Below, piece after piece: positions 6,465-11,778 of a DNA stretch of 12,691 nt. The notes beneath the pieces are model-generated. The model ran no database searches. It had not been told where the DNA came from and saw only the letters and a program-made list of their open reading frames with translations. The stretch lies in contig DWUW01000048.1 of the NCBI GenBank assembly GCA_019120525.1, positions 1-12,691 of the forward strand. Reading direction: 5' to 3'. The DNA comes from Candidatus Eisenbergiella stercorigallinarum. GTDB lineage: Bacteria; Bacillota; Clostridia; Lachnospirales; Lachnospiraceae. The position numbers and the translations under genes were made by a program. Position 1 is the stretch's first letter, and every line of letters begins with the position of its first letter.

Positions 6465-8645
6465 TTATCCTTCTATCGCAAGCATTTGGGTCGCATACGC
6501 TTCCAGGGAAACCTCCACGCTTCCGTTCTTTGTCCGCACGTTCGTCGTCTGCGGCTGATCGCTGTTGTTGATCACAACCAGCCGGCCGCTTCCCGGATAA
6601 TACGCGCACTCCGTATAGACGTTGTCGGTCAGGTAAAGATCGTTTTCCAGCTCTCCTCCCGCCATGCGGATCAGGTTCAGAAGCATTCTGGTGTTCTCAA
6701 TGGTCTTTTCAAAAGAGGCCAGATAAATGCCGTATCCCTTTCCAAAACGGTTCACGGTAAGGGTGGGAACCGATCCGTCCGCGGCGAGCACCTTCGCCTT
6801 TCCGTCGGTGAGGTAAGGCACGCCCTTCCGGTAGTCGCCGGTCTTTTTCACGAAGCTTCCTTCGGGCATGAGCTTCTCATCCCGCTGCACTTCAAAGGAC
6901 CATTTTCCGTGGCAGAGCTTCGCGCCGGTGTCCTCGTCCACGCCCAGCACATTGGCCATGCGGAAGAAGCTGGCATAGCCTTCCACCGCGGAGGGCTCGT
7001 TCACGCCGATAAAGGCGCCACCCTCGTATACGAAACGGGTCAACTTCTCCAGGATTTCAGCGTCCTTCCAGACATCGCCGCCGCTCCAGGCGCTTCCGGC
7101 AAAGCCCGCATTTACAACTACGTCCACGTCGTCCAGCGCGCCGTTCTTCACATCCTCGAAGCTGATAAAGCGCACGTCCACCGGCAGGCCGGAAAGAGCC
7201 TCGTTGATGTGGATCAGGTCGTTCATGTAAGTCTCATGGAAATGGCCGGACAGGGTCCAGGAGCGAAGCTTTCCCCAGTAGTGCAGAACCGCCACCTTTG
7301 TGCGGATCGCATAGGGCGCGCCCTCGCCGTGGAAGCCCAGGATAGTGCGGAATTCGTCCGCCACCTGCCCGATGTAGTCGCAGAAATCCGGGAAATCCTG
7401 CACCAGATGCAGGTATCCGCCCAGGCCGATTCTCTGCACAGGCTCGCGCAGCAGCGCGCGGCGCACGCTGTTCCAGTATTTCTTCGCTTCCAGCGTGGGA
7501 TCACCGCCCTCCATGAAGGTAGGCGCTCCGCCCAGTCCCACGGGGAACAGATACGGATGCAGGCGCAGCTCGTGGGTATCCACCTTCACGCCGGCGCACA
7601 GCCTCGCCTCGTAGCCGGAGAACACGCACTTGATCAGGCCGTCAAAGCCGAATTCCTGGAATCTTCCGTTGTAGGGCTCGATCCCCACCCAGCTGTCGTC
7701 ATAGAACACATAGGCTTTTTTCCCGTAGGAATGCACCATGTCAACCAGCTGCTTCCCAAAGGAGATGACAAAATCGTTGATGAACGCCATCCAGTCCGCT
7801 TTCCGCTTATTTCCGGGCATGTGGGTCACGTGCAGCTTTCCCTGATTGATGAAATCCTCGGCCGTCATGCGGTAGCCGTATTTCTTTTCAAACTCGTCCA
7901 GAGCCCGCTCGCTCACGGTAAAGTCGTAGGAACCCCAGTCCGTAAACAGGTTGCGGCAGCGTTCGTCGCTTCCCCAGATCCAGACAAAATTGTAGAACAT
8001 GGATGTGAAGCGCACCACCGTGGTCGCCGGATGGGTCTCGCACCAGTTTTTCATCCAGCCGAGCAGATATTCCCTGGTTTCCGGATACATGGGATCGATC
8101 TGCATCAGATGCTCCTTGTCCCAGTTGTTGGTGGTGTGGTTGTACATGGAAATCTCTTCCCAGATCCGGTAGGCCATAAAGCTGACCGTATAGGTATGGA
8201 AGGGCACGGGGGAAGCGATGGCGACGCTTCCGCTTTCCGCGTCGTAGCTCCAGCCTTCCGAGGGCAGAAGCTCATCTGTGGTGCGGTCATACACCTGCCA
8301 GTAGGATCTGGCGTGTTCGCTGTCGTTCACCCGGAACTGCTCTTCAAAAAAGCCGTCCATCAGACGGATGGAAAGCGGGCCGTCGGCCGCCGTCTGCGGA
8401 GCCGTCATCAGGAAGCACTGCTGCAGCCTGTCCTGATTTTTCTTCGCCCATTCATTGTGGTCGCGGATGATGCAGATGGTGGAATAGATTCCATAGCCCG
8501 CATCCAGGATCTCGTCGGAAAGGACGGTCCCGTCGCTGTCACGGATCACATCCGCCCCCCATTTCTCTGCCATTTCCAGGGTCAGCTTTTCATATCCGGC
8601 TTCTCCCGGCAGGGTAAAACAACCTTTTTTCTTTTCTTTACTCAT
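6465..8645 (-). CDS. GH112 beta-D-galactoside phosphorylase (Gal-rhamnose or galacto-/lacto-N-biose)
   Basis: A 726-residue cytoplasmic enzyme of glycoside hydrolase family 112, near the usual 720-750 residues. The family cleaves beta-galactosides with phosphate and inversion, giving alpha-galactose 1-phosphate plus N-acetylhexosamine or L-rhamnose. Seen: the N-terminal GCFTLPGEAGYEK, ADVIRDSDGT (31-40), the TIM-barrel strand VRFTSMFYNFVWIWG (211-225), FYDDSWVGIEPY (314-325), whose D317 lines up by eye with the catalytic acid of the Bifidobacterium enzyme, and THELRLHPYLFPVGLGGAPT (357-376). A Rossmann-like region starts near KVAVLHYW (450), and a beta-rich C terminus follows. No signal peptide is present. 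The ATG follows AGAGAGG. It lies 41 bases after GH105 and 92 before the epimerase. No N-acetylhexosamine kinase or galT is nearby, and GH105 is adjacent, which favours Gal-beta-1,4-rhamnose as substrate, but subfamily specificity is not proved. Confidence 0.93.
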   Translation of the reverse strand: MSKEKKKGCFTLPGEAGYEKLTLEMAEKWGADVIRDSDGTVLSDEILDAGYGIYSTICIIRDHNEWAKKNQDRLQQCFLMTAPQTAADGPLSIRLMDGFFEEQFRVNDSEHARSYWQVYDRTTDELLPSEGWSYDAESGSVAIASPVPFHTYTVSFMAYRIWEEISMYNHTTNNWDKEHLMQIDPMYPETREYLLGWMKNWCETHPATTVVRFTSMFYNFVWIWGSDERCRNLFTDWGSYDFTVSERALDEFEKKYGYRMTAEDFINQGKLHVTHMPGNKRKADWMAFINDFVISFGKQLVDMVHSYGKKAYVFYDDSWVGIEPYNGRFQEFGFDGLIKCVFSGYEARLCAGVKVDTHELRLHPYLFPVGLGGAPTFMEGGDPTLEAKKYWNSVRRALLREPVQRIGLGGYLHLVQDFPDFCDYIGQVADEFRTILGFHGEGAPYAIRTKVAVLHYWGKLRSWTLSGHFHETYMNDLIHINEALSGLPVDVRFISFEDVKNGALDDVDVVVNAGFAGSAWSGGDVWKDAEILEKLTRFVYEGGAFIGVNEPSAVEGYASFFRMANVLGVDEDTGAKLCHGKWSFEVQRDEKLMPEGSFVKKTGDYRKGVPYLTDGKAKVLAADGSVPTLTVNRFGKGYGIYLASFEKTIENTRMLLNLIRMAGGELENDLYLTDNVYTECAYYPGSGRLVVINNSDQPQTTNVRTKNGSVEVSLEAYATQMLAIEG

Positions 8646-8686
8646 ATTAACCTCTCTCCCTGCCGCCAGCGGGCAGCATCGGCCAT

Positions 8687-9739
8687 TTACAACGCGCCGT
8701 CCTTTGCGATCTCATCGGATACCAGCAGCTTGGAGAAAAACGCCAGCGCGAGCCCCTGGCCCCAGCCCTGGATCCAGTCCCTGCTGATGTTGCGGTAGCC
8801 CTCGATGTCCTTCATGACCGCCGTGCCGCCGGATACGTTCATCACCTTGCCGTCCTCGCTGACATTGGCAAGAAGCCCTTTGATGGCCTTGTTGATATAT
8901 TTGGAATGCAGCGGATTTCCTCTCTCCAGCATGGCCGCCGCGATTCCCGCGGAAGCGGAAATCTCTTCATAGGACTCCGGATCGTCCAGGAGCGTTCTCC
9001 AAAGGCCGTTCTCCGTCTGAAGCACCTTCAGCGCGGACAGCTGCTCATTCAGGGAGCCTGCCACGTCCATGTACTTCGGATACAGATAGCACTCCGGAAG
9101 CCTTCCTCCCACCTGGGACATGGTATAGGCCGCCCAGGCGTTGGCCCGTCCCCAGTAGATGCCGGACATGTGGTCCTTCGTGATATTGTTGTAGCCGTGA
9201 TAATACAGGCCGTTTCCCGGATTCTGCAGGTATTTGATATGCCAGTACCACTGGTTCAGCGCGTCGTTGATCATGTCCTCATCCTTCAGCTTCACGCCCA
9301 CGCGCAGAAGGACGAAGGCCGCCATGAACAGGGTGTCCGCCCAGGCCTGCTCCGGAAAATCATTGTTGGCGGAGACCGTATGCTGCAGCACATGGTCGCC
9401 GAAGCGGAGGGCGTCGTTTCTGATGTAGTCAACCTTGCTCATCAGGATATCCCAGTACCTCTGTTCCCCGGTCGCCTCATACAGCGTGATCAGGCAGTGT
9501 CCCATGGCGCAGGCGTTCACCGTCCATACCTTCGGAAGGCCAAGATCGATCAGCTCGTCCACCCTGTCCTTCAACAGCTTCAGATATTCTTCCTTTCCCG
9601 TCTTTTCATAAGCCTCGCTGACCCCGTAATAGGCCACGCCGCAGGGCCAGTCCCAGGTCAGGTCCATGTTCATGGTTTTATGTACGATGCGGTCGATCAC
9701 ATCCTCGATCTGTTTTTTGTCATATTCCAGCTTCAGCAT
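8687..9739 (-). CDS. GH105 unsaturated rhamnogalacturonyl hydrolase (YteR-like)
   Basis: A 350-residue (alpha/alpha)6-barrel hydrolase of the GH88/GH105 superfamily, which hydrates the 4,5-double bond of the unsaturated uronic acid left by polysaccharide lyases and so frees the neighbouring sugar. Typical segments are LTWDWPCGVAYYGVSEAY (27-44), QAWADTLFMA (131-140) with D135 aligning by eye to the YteR catalytic aspartate, DHMSGIYWGRANAW (189-202), GLWRTLLDDPESYEEISASA (245-264) and GGTAVM (304-309). There is no signal peptide, so it acts in the cytoplasm on imported oligosaccharides. The frame is open eight codons further up, but the ATG at complement 9737-9739 has a perfect GGAGG at five bases. 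It is the first gene of the operon and divergent from the AraC-type regulator. GH88-type glucuronyl specificity is the alternative. Confidence 0.9.
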   Translation of the reverse strand: MLKLEYDKKQIEDVIDRIVHKTMNMDLTWDWPCGVAYYGVSEAYEKTGKEEYLKLLKDRVDELIDLGLPKVWTVNACAMGHCLITLYEATGEQRYWDILMSKVDYIRNDALRFGDHVLQHTVSANNDFPEQAWADTLFMAAFVLLRVGVKLKDEDMINDALNQWYWHIKYLQNPGNGLYYHGYNNITKDHMSGIYWGRANAWAAYTMSQVGGRLPECYLYPKYMDVAGSLNEQLSALKVLQTENGLWRTLLDDPESYEEISASAGIAAAMLERGNPLHSKYINKAIKGLLANVSEDGKVMNVSGGTAVMKDIEGYRNISRDWIQGWGQGLALAFFSKLLVSDEIAKDGAL

Positions 9740-9802
9740 ACTTCCTCCATTCTGCCTGCTCATCGATGATTGCCTGTCTATTTCCCTATCTTTTATGGTA
9801 TT

Positions 9803-9831
9803 ATTATCGTATAAATGAAAGGCTTTTTCTA
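9803..9831 (-). promoter_or_regulatory. candidate promoter of the GH105-GH112-epimerase operon
   Basis: GATAAT (complement 9803-9808, five of six) with TAGAAA (complement 9826-9831, four of six) at 17 bp is the best pair. An alternative is TTGATT (complement 9831-9836) with TATACG (complement 9808-9813), also at 17 bp. Either way the -35 is imperfect, as is usual for promoters that need an AraC-type activator, and the inverted repeat at 9844-9887 lies just upstream. Confidence 0.45.
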
Positions 9832-9843
9832 ATCAAACAGGTG

Positions 9844-9887
9844 GGAAAATTGCGCAGTATTGACCATTTACGATATGGTCATTTTCC
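9844..9887. promoter_or_regulatory. nested inverted repeat, probable operator of the AraC-type regulator
   Basis: Inner arms TGACCAT (9861-9867) and ATGGTCA (9875-9881) are separated by seven bases. Outer arms GGAAAAT (9844-9850) and ATTTTCC (9881-9887) flank them. The element lies between the divergent regulator and GH105 genes, upstream of the GH105 promoter candidate, where an activator would bind. The TTGACC at its left inner arm also resembles a -35 for the regulator gene, which would fit autoregulation. Binding by this regulator is inferred, not shown. Confidence 0.55.
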
Positions 9888-9913
9888 ATACTTTATCTGA
9901 CAAAGGAGGCTCC

Positions 9914-10897
9914 ATGTCCAAGCCAAAGAATATCGTAACAGAATACCGCAACTACTATCTCCCGGTGGATTTTCCGCTCCTTCTGCTCACAGGAGACCAC
10001 TGGAAAATTTCAGATATCCCCAGCTCACGCCTGCATTTTCACAACTGTCTGGAAATCGGGATCTGCCACTCCTGGAAGGGCGCGATGAAATTTTACAGCA
10101 ATCCCCTGCGCTTTCAGGCCGGGGACGTCACCTGCGTGCCGCGCAACATCCCGCACACCACCTGGTCTGATAAAGGAAATGAAAGTCTCTGGTCCTATCT
10201 CTACATCGATCCCCAGATCATGTTCCGGGGCATGCGTCCGCCCTCAGACGGCGAACCCGACCTTTCGCTGTCTTCCTGCCGGAATCTCCGCCACATTCTG
10301 CCCAAAGAGGAATTTCCGCACATTTTCTCCCTCGTCACCACCATTATCGACGAGCTGAACATGGCCCGTTCCAACTACAGGCTGTGCGTCAAGGGGCTTC
10401 TGCTCGCTTTGTGCGTAGAACTGTACCGGATCCAGGAAGCGGAAAATGCTTCATCATCGCAATACTCCCCAAACCAGTTTTCCGTGCCGGAAAATGCTCT
10501 CGTCATCTCTCCGGCCCTGAATTATATTGAGGACAATTATGCCTCCCAGTTTCCCATGGAAAAGCTGGCGGAGGCCTGCCACCTGAGCCCTACTCATTTC
10601 CGCCGAGTCTTCCACTCCATCATGAACATGAGTCCCCTGAATTATCTGAACAGCACGCGGATCATGAAGGCCTGCAATCTGCTGCGGGGAACCGAGGAAT
10701 CCATCCTCACCATCTCCGAGCTGGTCGGATTTGCCTCCGTGTCCAGCTTCAACCGTCATTTCCAGGACGTGATCCATCTGACGCCCAGGGAATACCGGCT
10801 GCAGTCCCCGGATTCTTCCGGCGGCTTTGTTACGGAGCCGCGAAAGACCATTGTGGAATTTTCCGGCTGGATGGAGCCGGAAAAAAATCCGAACTGA
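9914..10897 (+). CDS. AraC-family transcriptional regulator
   Basis: A 327-residue protein with the AraC/XylS layout. The N-terminal half carries a cupin-like sensor fold (about residues 40-105: HFHNCLEIGICHSWKG, LRFQAGDVTCVPRNIPHTTW). The C-terminal DNA-binding domain (about 200-297) has two helix-turn-helix units, MEKLAEACHLSPTHFRRVFH and ILTISELVGFASVSSFNRHF, then the family's LTPREYR. About 30 further residues follow the domain, a little more than usual. The frame is open 18 codons upstream, but the ATG at 9914 has AAAGGAGG four bases before it. It is divergent from GH105-GH112-epimerase and probably activates that operon when the imported sugar or a product is present. The inducer is unknown. 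It converges with rplQ. Confidence 0.93.
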   Translation: MSKPKNIVTEYRNYYLPVDFPLLLLTGDHWKISDIPSSRLHFHNCLEIGICHSWKGAMKFYSNPLRFQAGDVTCVPRNIPHTTWSDKGNESLWSYLYIDPQIMFRGMRPPSDGEPDLSLSSCRNLRHILPKEEFPHIFSLVTTIIDELNMARSNYRLCVKGLLLALCVELYRIQEAENASSSQYSPNQFSVPENALVISPALNYIEDNYASQFPMEKLAEACHLSPTHFRRVFHSIMNMSPLNYLNSTRIMKACNLLRGTEESILTISELVGFASVSSFNRHFQDVIHLTPREYRLQSPDSSGGFVTEPRKTIVEFSGWMEPEKNPN

Positions 10898-10920
10898 AAA
10901 AAGCGCGGGGATTTCCCGGC
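10897..10920 (-). terminator. second, weaker terminator of the rpoA-rplQ operon
   Basis: Read on the minus strand, GCCGGG and CCCGCGC form about six pairs with one bulged C and a five-base loop, followed by six T (complement 10897-10902). It lies about 33 bases beyond the main terminator and overlaps the stop codon of the AraC-type gene. It would act as a backup that keeps ribosomal transcription out of the convergent regulator gene. Confidence 0.45.
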
Positions 10921-10952
10921 AGAGCCGGCAGCAGCCAGCAGGCCTGCGGCGT

Positions 10953-10994
10953 AAAAAAATTCCCCGTCAGAAGTTTTTCCTTCTGTCGGGGAAT
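10953..10994 (-). terminator. intrinsic terminator of the rpoA-rplQ operon
   Basis: On the minus strand ATTCCCCG-a-CAGAAG pairs with CTTCTG-a-CGGGGAAT (forward arms 10959-10973 and 10980-10994): 14 pairs with one mismatch around a six-base loop. Seven T follow (complement 10953-10959). It lies 63 bases after the rplQ stop and ends the ribosomal transcript. In the plus direction there is no T-tract, so it is a poor terminator for the AraC-type gene, although the hairpin could protect that transcript's 3' end. Confidence 0.92.
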
Positions 10995-11029
10995 CCTGTA
11001 TTCACGCATACGCACGATTCATATTCAAC

Positions 11030-11047
11030 GGTCATCCGGATATGACC
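11030..11047. repeat. inverted repeat sharing the TGACCAT motif
   Basis: GGTCAT (11030-11035) and ATGACC (11042-11047) are separated by six bases, just after the rplQ stop codon. ATGACCAT (11042-11049) is identical to the reverse of ATGGTCAT in the operator candidate at 9875-9882. It may be a further regulator site or simply a hairpin in the rplQ 3' untranslated region; no T-tract follows. Confidence 0.45.
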
Positions 11048-11057
11048 ATTCCGAAGC

Positions 11058-11594
11058 TTATACCAGCTCCAGAACAACCTCCATCGCGCCGTCGCCCTTT
11101 CTCTGGCCGATCTTGATGATGCGGGTGTAGCCGCCCTTGCGGTCTACATACTTGGGAGCGATCTCGTCGAACACCTTCGCAGGCATGTCAACCTTCTTCG
11201 TTCCTCTCTTGCGGCCCGCGTTCGTGGAAGGAACCTCGGTCACAGGATAAAATACCTTCAGCATCTGTCTTCTTGCGTGCAGCCTGCTGGGCATATCCTT
11301 CTTAATCTCCTTCTCAACCTCATCGTATACGGTAACCTTCTTGCCGTCCACGACTTCCTTCACTCTCTTGCCGTCCTTATCCTTGCGGGGAACCTTTGCG
11401 GTAACCTTGACGGTCTCGAAGTTGTCCTTCTCCTTCACGCCCATGGCAATGATGCCTTCGGCGATCTTACGCACCTCTTTGGCTCTCGCCTCAGTGGTAA
11501 CGATCTTTCCGTGATAGAGGAGGTTGGTCACCTGCGCTCTTAAGAGAGCCTTTCTCTGACTGGAGGTTCTTCCTAACTTTCTGTACTTCGCCAT
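11058..11594 (-). CDS. rplQ: 50S ribosomal protein L17 with lineage-type insert
   Basis: A 178-residue L17, which sits near the peptide exit tunnel of the large subunit. The core is clear: MAKYRKLGRTSSQRKALLRA at the N terminus, KIVTTEARAKEVRKIAE (30-46), RLHARRQML, VFDEIAPKYVDRKGGYTRII and MEVVLELV at the end. Most bacterial L17 proteins have about 115-130 residues. The excess here is a highly charged insert at about residues 52-103, between the TTEARAKEV helix and RLHARRQ. I recall similar enlarged L17 proteins in Lachnospiraceae. The ATG gives the standard N terminus, but the ribosome binding site is weak (GTGAG, no GGAGG). It follows rpoA after an unusually long 184-base spacer and is closed by tandem terminators. 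Confidence 0.97.
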   Translation of the reverse strand: MAKYRKLGRTSSQRKALLRAQVTNLLYHGKIVTTEARAKEVRKIAEGIIAMGVKEKDNFETVKVTAKVPRKDKDGKRVKEVVDGKKVTVYDEVEKEIKKDMPSRLHARRQMLKVFYPVTEVPSTNAGRKRGTKKVDMPAKVFDEIAPKYVDRKGGYTRIIKIGQRKGDGAMEVVLELV

Positions 11595-11631
11595 TTTTCT
11601 GATCTCACTTTCTCTGCTGGCGCATCCGGCA

Positions 11632-11649
11632 GCGCCCTTTGGCCTTACC
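11632..11649 (-). repeat. tandem RNA-like element, copy B
   Basis: On the transcript this reads GGTAAGGCCAAAGGGCGC. It is enclosed by CGGCAG/CTGCCG (forward 11627-11632 and 11649-11654), a 6-bp stem, with a further GCC/GGC helix inside. It differs from copy A at two of 18 positions. Confidence 0.7.
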
Positions 11650-11687
11650 TGCCGAATGCCGGTTTCCAGTTTCTGAAGACAGATCCC

Positions 11688-11705
11688 GCGCCCTTCGGTC
11701 TTACC
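11688..11705 (-). repeat. tandem RNA-like element, copy A
   Basis: On the transcript this reads GGTAAGACCGAAGGGCGC. It is closed by CCG/CGG and CAGA/TCTG pairs (forward 11680-11688 and 11705-11712). The loop matches copy B at all but two positions while the closing stems differ in sequence, which suggests a conserved loop presented on a helix. Confidence 0.7.
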
Positions 11706-11778
11706 GGTTCTGCCTTATGAAGGAAAACGCTTTTCCGGCTCCGGGAAGCTTCCTCATCGGCAGCTTCCGAAGAATCCG

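Larger units (their letters stand above)
11595..11778 (-). promoter_or_regulatory. rpoA-rplQ intergenic region with several stem-loops
   Basis: This 184-base spacer is rich in inverted repeats. Reading with the transcript: GGAAGCT/AGCTTCC (forward 11744-11750 and 11762-11768), GGAAAA-GCG-TTTTCC (11722-11736), then two copies of an 18-base element in stem-loops (11680-11712 and 11627-11654). Next to the rplQ start, GGCGC (complement 11632-11636) can pair with GCGCC (complement 11619-11623), which excludes the stem of the nearer copy, so a switch between two folds is possible. No clear promoter was found. A leader controlling L17 translation, or a processing or attenuation site, are options. 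Confidence 0.5.

Noticed and set aside
5122..6558. A 478-codon plus-strand frame across the MATE 3' end and the epimerase gene.
   Set aside because: It overlaps the MATE gene in another frame and runs antisense to the epimerase. The predicted protein is low-quality and without motifs.
6306..8798. An 830-codon open frame on the plus strand opposite GH112.
   Set aside because: It is wholly antisense to a well-conserved GH112 gene, its translation has no recognisable family and is rich in H, R and A as expected of a GC-rich antisense frame, and it has no good ribosome binding site. It is an effect of codon bias.
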